DNA of 53,314 nucleotides from Calditrichia bacterium. GTDB lineage: Bacteria; Calditrichota; Calditrichia; RBG-13-44-9; J075. The stretch lies in the NCBI GenBank assembly GCA_028284905.1, contig JANQQU010000026.1, positions 121,252 to 174,565 on the forward strand, given 5' to 3'. The translations under genes and the position numbers were made by a program. Shown in pieces: positions 45,190-53,314 of the stretch (position 1 is the stretch's first letter; every line of letters begins with the position of its first letter). The notes beneath the pieces are model-generated. The model worked only from the letters and a program-made list of their open reading frames with translations. It made no database searches and was not told where the DNA came from.

Positions 45190-48100
45190 TTATTCAACCG
45201 TTACCCGAATACCTTCCGAATGCGAGGTGAATTCCGGGGCATACATACATTGAATGGTAGTAATGCCGTTGGAAAAATTCCCTTCGTGGGTGACGCGTAA
45301 CGGATATTCGAACACGTAGGTGCCTTTATTGAGATATGAGAAGAAGAAATTCGTCGAGGCATCGCGAGTGCTTTCGTAATATCCCAGTCCGCTGCTGTAG
45401 CGATAACCGGAAAGCACGTTGATCGGCTCGAAGCCGGCAGCGCGCATATCCTTCATGTGCACATATTCCATATTCCGGTCTACCCGTAGTTCGATGCGCA
45501 CTTTCAGTAAATCGCCGGGCTGCAATTTTGCTCCTTCATTAATCGGTTTCAGGACCGGGCCGCTGGCAGAATTCTCCTGGCGGAAAAGCTGCTTCTCCAG
45601 CTTCAGAGGCGTTTCATGCGTGGTGATCTTATCCAGCTGCTCGAAATATTGCCAGTAGAGCGCGCCCCAGGCCACACCATCATCTTTCTTCTCGACAGTG
45701 ACATTACCCATCTCTGGTGTTACCGCTTTTCCAGTCCAGGAAGTCTTAAAGTAACCGGTGCCTGCTTCCACTTGCACATCATCCATATTCGCTGGATCAA
45801 TGGTTTCATTACCGACAGTAACGGTTACCAGGGCATCACTGGCGAGCAGGTCGCTACCGCGGAGCAACAGGGCGTAACAGGCCTCGGCGGTTGCCTTGGT
45901 TGTTTTCCAGTCCTGGGTTTGCTTTTGCTTCAGCAACCAGATGCGCATTTCTTCCACAGCTGCGCGATCATCGGCCACTTCATCAAAAACCTCGATGAGT
46001 AACGCCTGCGTTTCGATTGGCGCCTGATACCAGTAGTAGCCACCGCTATTCTCTTTCCAATACATCCCGAATTCTTCCGATTGCAGGGCATGTTCCCGCA
46101 AAGATTTGACAATCGCTGCCGGCACACCTTTTTCATCAGAACGATGAAGCGCGAGGGCGATCATCCCCTGGGTGTATTTGTTGAAAGAAAGCCAGTATTC
46201 TTTTGCCTGGGACTCCCAGAAATCGAAGGCTGTTTTATGATTATCCTCCAGAGAAATTTCCGGGAAATAGCTGCGGGCATATAAGTATTGCACCATGGCA
46301 TTGCCAATTTGCTGCTTCTTCAGGTCTGCCTTGTTGCGCAAGAGGCGCTCATAATTTACCTGCATATCCCGATCAAGGAAGGCGACCGCTCGTCTGAGCA
46401 TTTCAAACACCGACTGATTCCCGCGGATTTCGGTAATACCGAGGCGATCTAGATGACCAAGGCCGCTGACAATGTGCGTGGTGATATAGCGACTGGGATC
46501 CATTTCCGGGAACCAGCTCCAGCCACCATCATTGTGCTGCATCTGCTGTAATTTGCGCAGAGCACCGCTTTGCTCGTTGGCCATCTTATTCAAATCGAAT
46601 AACAGCGCAACGCGCCTCTTCCGTTCACTCTCATCCTGTGCCTGCAACACCCAGGGGGTTTCTTCCAGCAGCAGAGATTTCAATTCCTGATTTTTCTCCA
46701 GGTTGGAAAGCAGTGCATTGCCATCACCTTGTCGCCATACATCAAATACCCGCTTGATTTTCGGATTGGCATTGGCGATATGGCTGGCAATGCTATTGGC
46801 GTAATAACGACTGAATATCTGCTCCGCGCATTCGTAGGGATATTCCATCATATACGGGAGTGCCTGAATGGCGTACCAGGCCGGATTTGAAGTAAATTCC
46901 AAGGACACATTCTGATGGCGTAAGGTTTCTGACTTCCCGGAATCCAGCAGTTTTTCCAACTTGTAGGTTTTGCTTTCATTTCCCCGAATCGGTAATGGTA
47001 AAGATTCGGTCACCAGCATACGGTTGGTCAGCACCGGCAGCATATTTTCTTCGCCATCGGAGAAATCGCCGGCTTTAGCAACGATGCGATAAGTAACCGC
47101 CTGGATGCCGTCGGGAATCTTCAATGCCCAGCGTAAGGGGGCACTCTGCCCGGCTGCAGCGCTAAAGGAAATCTCGGCGTTGCTGTTGCCAAGCTGCGTG
47201 TCAAGCGGCTGCATGCTCAAGGCATCAAATAATTGCAGGGTGGCGTTGCCATTCAATGCTTCTTCGGTGAGATTACTGACTTTGCCGCTAAAAACAATCT
47301 CATCCCCTTCCCGGAAAAAACGTGGCGCATTGGGAACGACCATCAACTCTTTTTGAGTGACGATGGTCTGTTGGGTCAGGGCAAACTGCAACTCTTTCGT
47401 ATGAGCAAAACCAAGGAATTTCCAGCGAGTAAGTGCTTCCGGCATGGTAAAAGAGAGCACGATTTCCCCGTCGGCGTTGGTTGCCAGATGCGGGAAGAAA
47501 AAAGCAGTTTCGTTTAGATTACGACGCACCGGAATCTCATCGGATTCCGCCTCCTGCGATGATTCCTCAGCAGGTGGCGGTGGCGTTGCCGAACGAGATA
47601 TCGACTGCTCGGCGTCCATCATGGCCTCGCCTTCTATGGCCATGGCTGCTTCTGGTGCTGCATCGGCCGGTGCTTCTGCCATGCTGTAAGTTCTCACATT
47701 ATCCCGCATCATGGCGCCGCCGGACCCTTTGCGCATCATCCGGCCAAAATTGCCGCTGCGATAGAGCAGGAGTTGATCATACTGACGGGTAATGAAGCTG
47801 CCGGTTTGGTGCCAGCTTCTGCCGCCGGCGCGAAATGTTTTTGCTGCAAAGGCATTGCCGGTATTAAAGCGATTATGATGAGACCAGGATTCGCTCCGGT
47901 AAATATTGAAATACCAGTTATGATTGCGGAAAGCATCCAGTGATGCATCATACATCCCGGCAAGCATCTCCGCGGCCACTTTCTCGCCCTTCGGTCCGCT
48001 GAGGGTAAGGCGCCATTCTTCCGGCTGCCCCGGCTTTAATTTATCGCGAAAAGTTTCGTAGCGAATTTTCAAATCCTTGTTTGTCCAGGGCACCCGAACG

Positions 48101-51100
48101 GTGCGGGAGATCTGCTGCACCCGACCGTATTTCACGAAGAAAAGGGAAAACCCAAGATTACCACGGTCCGATTCCCGGATCGGGAGGGTGAGGCGTTGTT
48201 TCTTCTCTCCGGCCTTAATCCAGCGAGATTCTGTTTCCTGATCCTGACGATATACTTCCAGCAACGCACGAACATCGCCAGCAGCGGATCCCCAGTTATA
48301 GATCGCTTCTTCGCCCGGTTCGCCATGCAATTTCTCATCCGCATCCCAGAAGAAGGCATGGTCCGGCACTTTTTTCTCTTTCGGATCATACAAGGTGAAA
48401 AATCTTTTCAGGACAATTTCCTTACCAAACTGATCGCTGGTTTTTAGCTCGGCGAGATACTTTCCCTGTTTCCATTCGGCGGCATCTTGCAATGCCATGG
48501 TTTTGGCTTCCGCAGTGTTAAAGTTGTGGGTCAGCAATGCGTTGCCATTTTCCCAATTGCGGAAATCGTCTTCATCATTATAAATGTCGTAGGGGAAATC
48601 CCGGTAATAATCGTCCTTGCTCATAATAAACTGATCCGGACGGCTCCAGAGGCGGGAACGAAATACCCGACCGGGATTCTCCAGGGGATAGATGGTTACT
48701 GTGCCGGATGCTGCTTCAAACTCACCGTTAAGATTCTCGGTGATAATATTGATCGCAGGCATTTTCGCAATGTTGATAGACTCCGGCAAATCCAGGCGTA
48801 CCGATAGTGCCACATACCCAACTTTGACGCTGGTTTGCGCGCTGCGGGTTTCCCCGCCGAGATCAGTGACGTCGAGATAGACCCGGTAATCGAATTCCGG
48901 CTGACGACTTTCCGGAATGGTAGAATCCGGCGCGGCGACAAATTCGATAGTAACGTTGCCCGTTTCATCAGTGGTGGCGGTGCCATTGAGGATTTCTGTC
49001 TCGTTGTAATTGATGCCGCCCCAACGCCAGAATCCCCACCAGTAGGGGAAGCGGGGCTGGCGCACGACACGATATTGCACATTGGCATTGTCGATATTCG
49101 CGCCACTGTAAGCTTTCGCAGTACCGGTAACGGATACCGTTTCTCCCAGCTTAAAGCTACCGCTGAGTGGCTGGAAGGTCACTTCGAAAGTCGGACGCTT
49201 ATATTCTTCCACGGAGATGCTATGATTGCCGTTTTCATTACGGATGCTCATGTAACCGGTAAGGCCGCCCTGCGGAGCGGTAAAACTGCCGGAGAAGGTG
49301 CCGTATTCATTGGTGACCAAATCAAGACTGGAAACCTTCTGATGATTCGCATCGAAGAAGGTAACCGTGGTTTTATGATCGGTAACGATGCTGTTTTCCT
49401 TGGCATCTGTTTCCAGGGTGATCCCTTTAAAATAGATTGTTTGACCGGGACGATAGATGGAACGATCGGTGAAAAAGAAAGTGCGTTTACGGACTTTATC
49501 ACGAATGCGCCGGGCGTCGCGAGGTGCATTAAAATAATCATCGAGGAAAAGCCGCTCGTCGTTATGACGAATGTCCAGCCGATAGCGGCGATGCTTGTTG
49601 CGGTTCAGCTTGCTGAGGTCGCAGTAGCCATTTTTATCGGTTTTGAAAACGCTGCCTTTTACTTCCTTACTACGGCCGCGATTCCGCTCGGTAATCCAGG
49701 TTTGCACCGTTGCTTTTGCCAACGGCTTGCCACTGGTGCGATCAAATACATAAACACCGGTTGGTGCATAGTTCTTCGATTTCGTCATGTAACCAAGGTT
49801 GGAAATCCAGGTGGTGCCGGTGGCAACGCCTTCGCCAAAAGTAAATGCTTCATTCGGGCTCATCATAATGATGTAATGACCGGCGGGAAGCGAGGGCATT
49901 TTAATTTCGACCAAATGGCGCTGATAATCATCTTCATCGGGTAAATCTACTGACCATTGTGTCGTGGGATCTTGTTCTAAATAGAAATCATGCCATTGCT
50001 CGTTATTAAAGCGGTTGTTTTCCCGTACTTGCTGTAATTGCTCCGGCGTCAACGGAATTGCCCGCAGATACACGGTGCGCACATTGCGATGGGTAACTAA
50101 TGCGCGAAAGGGCTTTTCCGGTAAATTGACCTGCTCCATCTCGATGGAAAGCTGCGGGGTAAGAATGCGGGATTGCAGCGCGCGGCAGTTTTTTGCGCCG
50201 TCGGAATCGGGAAAGCGCTTCAGGCCGGTCGCGCAAATATCATAGGCTTTTTTGTAGGCCCATTGGTAAGTATCATCTCCGCCGGGAGAAAAGCGTCCGC
50301 CCTGGCTAAAATGATAGTTGGCAATCTGGTAAGTTACCCAGGTGGAAATTTCATGCCGGATGCATTCCTTCTCCAGCGCTTCCAGTGCTTTCAAATAGCG
50401 CGCATCGCTATCGTTGCCGACAGCATTATCCCGGGCAAAAGAGAGGCGTTTGAGGTCTGCATCAACCAGTGCATCCGGGGTTTTATCTTTCAGATGAAAA
50501 CGCAATAATTCCTGAAAAATGGTTAAGGCATGGTATTTAAAAGAGAGTGTATCCCGGGTTTCAAATTGATGCTTAACAAAATCTTCCGCGGGTAAAAAAG
50601 CGAGGTGATTTAAACGAAATTCGTAAACCGGTTTGGTGAGGTCCGCTTCATCATGCATAAAGAAGTCCAGGGCACGATGGGCGAGAAGATCATAAAGTGT
50701 GGGGCGGAATTTCCGGGAGCCTTCCGCAGCTTCGGTAATGGCATCGAAACGGCGCATCTGCAGTTCCTGCAGTTGATCGCTTTCCTCAAGAGAGGCCCGG
50801 TACAGTTGAATCGCTTTCGCGGCAAATTGTCCGGCACTCCAGGTGGCGATATCTTCATCCGAGGCGCCGCTGGTTTCCGAGCGATCAAGGAGCTGATAGC
50901 GATTGTTTTGATAATACTGCCAGTACATGCTGGCAAGCATTGATTGCAGAATCGGTTTTACCGGAAATTTGCTTTCTTCGATTTCCGCAATAGTGCGTTC
51001 AATGTTTTTCTTCAAACCCTCTTCTTCAAAAGATTCCTGAAGATGCATTTGGTAAACCAGGGCTTTGACAATCTGACCGGAATTATTTTCCCGTTTCGCC

Positions 51101-51312
51101 CAACCATAGATTTTTTTTACGACTTCCAGGGCAGATTTCGGCAATCCCTGCTGCTGAAAAGACGCGACCTGCTCCCATTCCTGTTTGTATTCAGACATCT
51201 GTTTCCCTTTTTCTGATTGATGCGAATAGATAATGCCGGACAATGAGAATATTAGTATAAATGTTAATAAGGCCCAAAAACGCTTCATTGATTTTTTTTC
51301 CTTCGATTTCAT
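45190..51312 (-). CDS. alpha-2-macroglobulin family protein with thioester motif
   Basis: The 2040-residue protein starts with a signal sequence (a second start at codon 9, 51288, has the better Shine-Dalgarno). After a helical N-terminal region come macroglobulin domains (DRSIYRPGQTIYFKG near 610), an A2M domain (PEALTRWKFLGF near 1280) and a thioester domain with CAEQ (Cys1495). A low-complexity, protease-sensitive-looking Ala/Glu/Pro stretch near 1200-1250 (SATPPPPAEESSQEAESDE) may act as bait region. Bacterial members trap invading proteases in the periplasm, often beside PBP1c; none is adjacent here. There is no lipobox, so it may be soluble. The length is typical of the FCB-type proteins. 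Confidence 0.92.
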   Translation of the reverse strand: MKSKEKKSMKRFWALLTFILIFSLSGIIYSHQSEKGKQMSEYKQEWEQVASFQQQGLPKSALEVVKKIYGWAKRENNSGQIVKALVYQMHLQESFEEEGLKKNIERTIAEIEESKFPVKPILQSMLASMYWQYYQNNRYQLLDRSETSGASDEDIATWSAGQFAAKAIQLYRASLEESDQLQELQMRRFDAITEAAEGSRKFRPTLYDLLAHRALDFFMHDEADLTKPVYEFRLNHLAFLPAEDFVKHQFETRDTLSFKYHALTIFQELLRFHLKDKTPDALVDADLKRLSFARDNAVGNDSDARYLKALEALEKECIRHEISTWVTYQIANYHFSQGGRFSPGGDDTYQWAYKKAYDICATGLKRFPDSDGAKNCRALQSRILTPQLSIEMEQVNLPEKPFRALVTHRNVRTVYLRAIPLTPEQLQQVRENNRFNNEQWHDFYLEQDPTTQWSVDLPDEDDYQRHLVEIKMPSLPAGHYIIMMSPNEAFTFGEGVATGTTWISNLGYMTKSKNYAPTGVYVFDRTSGKPLAKATVQTWITERNRGRSKEVKGSVFKTDKNGYCDLSKLNRNKHRRYRLDIRHNDERLFLDDYFNAPRDARRIRDKVRKRTFFFTDRSIYRPGQTIYFKGITLETDAKENSIVTDHKTTVTFFDANHQKVSSLDLVTNEYGTFSGSFTAPQGGLTGYMSIRNENGNHSISVEEYKRPTFEVTFQPLSGSFKLGETVSVTGTAKAYSGANIDNANVQYRVVRQPRFPYWWGFWRWGGINYNETEILNGTATTDETGNVTIEFVAAPDSTIPESRQPEFDYRVYLDVTDLGGETRSAQTSVKVGYVALSVRLDLPESINIAKMPAINIITENLNGEFEAASGTVTIYPLENPGRVFRSRLWSRPDQFIMSKDDYYRDFPYDIYNDEDDFRNWENGNALLTHNFNTAEAKTMALQDAAEWKQGKYLAELKTSDQFGKEIVLKRFFTLYDPKEKKVPDHAFFWDADEKLHGEPGEEAIYNWGSAAGDVRALLEVYRQDQETESRWIKAGEKKQRLTLPIRESDRGNLGFSLFFVKYGRVQQISRTVRVPWTNKDLKIRYETFRDKLKPGQPEEWRLTLSGPKGEKVAAEMLAGMYDASLDAFRNHNWYFNIYRSESWSHHNRFNTGNAFAAKTFRAGGRSWHQTGSFITRQYDQLLLYRSGNFGRMMRKGSGGAMMRDNVRTYSMAEAPADAAPEAAMAIEGEAMMDAEQSISRSATPPPPAEESSQEAESDEIPVRRNLNETAFFFPHLATNADGEIVLSFTMPEALTRWKFLGFAHTKELQFALTQQTIVTQKELMVVPNAPRFFREGDEIVFSGKVSNLTEEALNGNATLQLFDALSMQPLDTQLGNSNAEISFSAAAGQSAPLRWALKIPDGIQAVTYRIVAKAGDFSDGEENMLPVLTNRMLVTESLPLPIRGNESKTYKLEKLLDSGKSETLRHQNVSLEFTSNPAWYAIQALPYMMEYPYECAEQIFSRYYANSIASHIANANPKIKRVFDVWRQGDGNALLSNLEKNQELKSLLLEETPWVLQAQDESERKRRVALLFDLNKMANEQSGALRKLQQMQHNDGGWSWFPEMDPSRYITTHIVSGLGHLDRLGITEIRGNQSVFEMLRRAVAFLDRDMQVNYERLLRNKADLKKQQIGNAMVQYLYARSYFPEISLEDNHKTAFDFWESQAKEYWLSFNKYTQGMIALALHRSDEKGVPAAIVKSLREHALQSEEFGMYWKENSGGYYWYQAPIETQALLIEVFDEVADDRAAVEEMRIWLLKQKQTQDWKTTKATAEACYALLLRGSDLLASDALVTVTVGNETIDPANMDDVQVEAGTGYFKTSWTGKAVTPEMGNVTVEKKDDGVAWGALYWQYFEQLDKITTHETPLKLEKQLFRQENSASGPVLKPINEGAKLQPGDLLKVRIELRVDRNMEYVHMKDMRAAGFEPINVLSGYRYSSGLGYYESTRDASTNFFFSYLNKGTYVFEYPLRVTHEGNFSNGITTIQCMYAPEFTSHSEGIRVTVE

Positions 51313-51377
51313 TGCAATTCTTTCTGTATATGTTCAGACCGACTTTACGGCTACAAGTCACCAGTTCTTATATTTGC

Positions 51378-51431
51378 TTCAAAGTTCAGAGTTGATCATT
51401 TTGCCCATTTGCCCATTTGCCCATTTGCCCA
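51378..51431. repeat. TTCAAAG and TTTGCCCA repeat units side by side
   Basis: TTCAAAGTTCAGAGTT (51378-51393) is followed by four direct copies of the octamer TTTGCCCA (51400-51431). They lie between two minus-strand genes, just past the stop of the DinB-like gene. This is the only place in the window where both families adjoin. Confidence 0.8.
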
Positions 51432-51437
51432 TTTACC

Positions 51438-51974
51438 TTACTGCTTCCCCCAATACAACCGGTTAAACTCTTCCGACTTTCCCCGTTCGATGCTCAGTGT
51501 GCGCCATTGGTCTTCTTGAAAATAGCGCGCGAGATAAACAATCTGCCCGATATGGTAGGCGTAATGATTCAACTGCCGGTTGAGTGCCTGCAGCATTGAA
51601 TGGGCTTCCCCGCGGATGAAAATAGTTCTCTCCAGATCTGCCGCTGTAAGGGTTGGCAGCAGGTCGAAGAGCACTTGCCAGCTACTATCCCAGTATTGCA
51701 TCAAGGCTTCGCGGGAATCTTCATCAACCACAAATTCCTGGTCGCGTTTCCGGTCGGGTTTTTCTCCGTCAGTGGTGAAAACGTCTGTCCAACGGGAGCG
51801 AATATTACCAGCCAGGTGCTTTATGGTGATCGCAATACTATTGCTGCTTTCGTTCAGTTGCAGGAAAAATTGTTCATCGTTTACCTGCACAACCGCCTTC
51901 TCGGCCATTGTTTTGTATTTGCGGTATTGGGCGTCGATATCGGCAAGGTATAACTCTGCAATCGATGATCCCAT
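51438..51974 (-). CDS. DUF1572/DinB-like protein
   Basis: The 178-residue protein has the DUF1572 pattern: NSIAITIKHLAGNIRSRWTD with the first His, TTDGEKPDRKRDQEF, and LNHYAYHIGQIVYLAR with two more His, which fits the DinB-superfamily metal site. Function unknown; bacillithiol or other thiol transferase roles are known for relatives. The AGGAGG upstream of the ATG is strong. It is divergent from the FG-GAP gene. Confidence 0.85.
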   Translation of the reverse strand: MGSSIAELYLADIDAQYRKYKTMAEKAVVQVNDEQFFLQLNESSNSIAITIKHLAGNIRSRWTDVFTTDGEKPDRKRDQEFVVDEDSREALMQYWDSSWQVLFDLLPTLTAADLERTIFIRGEAHSMLQALNRQLNHYAYHIGQIVYLARYFQEDQWRTLSIERGKSEEFNRLYWGKQ

Positions 51975-52240
51975 AAAGCCTCCTGATTTTTTTTAAGCTT
52001 GCTGAAACAAGCATTAGATGCTATATCTATTAATGAAGCATTGTTAGCGGAATTCACAATATCGTATATCGGCCGGAGGATCGCCAGAACGATTTTATTT
52101 ACTGAGTATGGATTTTCCGTTTGCTGAAGATCATAGCATATCAATCGATGAAGATATAAATTGTTTTCTGAGAAATAAATTTTCTAGCCACCTACACCTA
52201 ATATTTTTAACTCATTTAAAACCCTATAAATCGGAGAGAG

Positions 52241-53197
52241 ATGATGCAGAAAGAATCGATGAAGTTAAATTTACTGTGGCTCGCACTGTTAGTTATGCTG
52301 GCTGGAAATTGCCTGTATGGGCAAATTGTTTCTGAAAATGCCAAGGCATGGACCGATGGAGCATTTTATGGAGATATTGGCACCTTCTTCGCGGACGCGG
52401 ATGGAGATGGCAAAGCCGATGCGATTGTTGTGAATGGCGATCGTATCGTTGTAAGACGTTCTACCGGCATTGGTTTTGGCAGTAGCGAATCCTGGTCGGA
52501 AAAAGGATTCCATGGCGACATGAGCACTTACTTTGCAGATGTTACCGGCGATGGCAAAGCGGATGCAATTGCCCTGAATAAAGCCAAAGTGACCGTTCGT
52601 AAATCCGATCAGGGATTTTTTGGCAAGCAGGCAGACTGGACGCAAAATCCCTATTACGGCGAAGTGACAACTGCTTTTGCCGATGTGGATGGTGATGGCA
52701 AAGCCGATGCAGTTGTCGTAAACAAAAACCGCATTGTGGTCCGCCGCTCCAGCGGTATCAATTTCAAGCCCAACGAAAATTGGACAAATCATCCTTACTA
52801 TGGAAATTTAGCCACCCTCTTTTTTGATGTAGATGGGGATGGCAAAGCGGACGCAGTGGCAATCAACCGGGATAAGGTTGTTGTGCGGCGTTCCACCGGG
52901 AAAAACTTTGCCCCCAATCAGGAATGGCTGGGTAGAGGATTTACCGGAAACTACCGGACACTTATGGCCGATATCAATGGCGATAAAAAGAGCGATCTGG
53001 TCGCAATCGACAGTAGCCGGGCATATTACCGCCAGGCGGGGAAAGACGGTTATAGTCTGAATATGGACGTAGCAGAAGGCAATTGCGCCGGCGATATTAC
53101 CGCCACTTTTGCGAACGTTGATGGCCTGCATGGTGATGATTTGATTATCGTAAATAAGAACAAAATTACCGTTCGCCAGGTTAAACCGTTTAAATAG
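52241..53197 (+). CDS. secreted FG-GAP/VCBS-type repeat protein
   Basis: The 318-residue protein (a second ATG at 52244 is spaced better from GGAG) has a signal peptide ending CLYGQ, then six repeats of about 49 residues. Each has the calcium-binding loop FADVDGDGKADAVVVN followed by a RIVVRRSTG-like hairpin; repeats 5 and 6 are degenerate (MADINGDKKSDLVAID, FANVDGLHGDDLIIV). The units probably form a beta propeller on the cell surface or outside. No enzyme domain or T9SS tail is present. It is monocistronic. Confidence 0.85.
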   Translation: MMQKESMKLNLLWLALLVMLAGNCLYGQIVSENAKAWTDGAFYGDIGTFFADADGDGKADAIVVNGDRIVVRRSTGIGFGSSESWSEKGFHGDMSTYFADVTGDGKADAIALNKAKVTVRKSDQGFFGKQADWTQNPYYGEVTTAFADVDGDGKADAVVVNKNRIVVRRSSGINFKPNENWTNHPYYGNLATLFFDVDGDGKADAVAINRDKVVVRRSTGKNFAPNQEWLGRGFTGNYRTLMADINGDKKSDLVAIDSSRAYYRQAGKDGYSLNMDVAEGNCAGDITATFANVDGLHGDDLIIVNKNKITVRQVKPFK

Positions 53198-53205
53198 ACA
53201 TTAAT

Positions 53206-53314
53206 AGTTGACAGTAGCAGTGCGCAGTAATTTATTAACTGCCACTGCCACTGCCACTGCCACTGCCACTGCCACTGCCACTGCCACTGCCACTGCCACT
53301 GCCACTGCCACTGC
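53206..53314. repeat. CTGCCA hexamer microsatellite, runs off the window
   Basis: From 53239 to the last base, CTGCCA is repeated about 12.7 times without error. Just before it, GCAGTGCGCAGTAA (53218-53231) is close to the reverse complement of TTAACTGCCACTGC, so the array start can form a hairpin. The full length is not visible. Confidence 0.95.

Noticed and set aside
48835-49944. 369-residue plus-strand frame
   Set aside because: It is antisense to the alpha-2-macroglobulin gene, whose domains and motifs are clear across the same bases.
51881-52144. 87-residue minus-strand frame upstream of the DUF1572 gene
   Set aside because: It overlaps the start of that gene in another frame and lacks a convincing ribosome site; the gap 51975-52240 otherwise holds only divergent promoters and a 5-bp stem.
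53206-53314. Possible origin or telomere-like repeat
   Set aside because: A plain hexamer microsatellite next to an ordinary gene gives no sign of replication function, and no DnaA-box cluster was seen.

Overview
The window looks like a chromosomal segment of a Gram-negative bacterium of the FCB assemblage, most like Calditrichota/KSB1/Ignavibacteria-type genomes. This is an inference. It rests on a type IX secretion (T9SS) sorting tail on the protein at 27355-28215, a GldC homologue at 22953-23288, a two-component regulator-propeller histidine kinase at 29887-33153, a roughly 2000-residue alpha-2-macroglobulin, an OmpA-type protein, many lipoproteins, moderate GC and ordinary Shine-Dalgarno sites. 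No tRNA, rRNA, CRISPR array, insertion sequence or prophage was recognised.

Layout. 1-6585 (+): end of an outer-membrane-barrel-like protein, a membrane histidine kinase and a very large SNF2 ATPase, closely spaced. 6591-10052 (-): secreted M1 metallopeptidase, then a six-helix membrane protein. 10320-22816 (+): a distinctive accessory cluster (below). 22953-23288 (+): gldC. 23340-26115 (-): ATL/MGMT-like DNA repair protein, DUF547 protein and GT39-type glycosyltransferase. 26323-33153 (-): OmpA-like protein, T9SS-sorted protein, small lipoprotein, LuxR-type response regulator and propeller histidine kinase. 33359-33886 (-): lipoprotein. 34219-38193 (+): DUF885 lipoprotein and RecQ. 38265-40402 (-): obgE-dprA. 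40685-41194 (+): DinB-like protein. 41345-43699 (-): Wzc-like tyrosine autokinase. 43992-45071 (+): Tat-exported lytic transglycosylase. 45190-51312 (-): alpha-2-macroglobulin. 51438-51974 (-): DUF1572/DinB-like protein. 52241-53197 (+): FG-GAP/VCBS repeat protein. The window ends inside a CTGCCA microsatellite.

The most interesting region is 10.3-22.8 kb. Three paralogous, divergent ECF-like sigma factors (10320, 11033, 13671) come with two small proteins carrying an HxxxCxxC zinc anti-sigma (ZAS)-like motif (11696, 14311) and two single-pass membrane proteins (12217, 14817). The membrane proteins have anti-sigma-like cytoplasmic parts and TPR-like outer parts. The sigma/ZAS/membrane cassette is therefore present twice in tandem. 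It is followed by a membrane-anchored HEFAH metalloprotease (16474), an unrecognised 330-residue protein (18293), a TPR-CHAT (caspase-like) lipoprotein with an intact His/Cys dyad (19327), and a stand-alone two-helix membrane protein (22415). That last protein is homologous to the membrane anchor of the metalloprotease. A bipartite motif, TGAGA followed by TCT with the same offset each time, recurs in four gaps of the cluster (12096, 13531, 14706, 16161). It is a good candidate for the promoter read by one of these sigma factors. My reading is an envelope-sensing, sigma-controlled, two-protease system. The function is inferred, not shown.

A second theme is the number of short intergenic repeat families: TTCAAAG heptamers, TTTGCCCA octamers, GTAGAGA palindromes with compensated arms, a 90-bp MITE-like element, and the CTGCCA array. 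Several sit where terminators would be expected.
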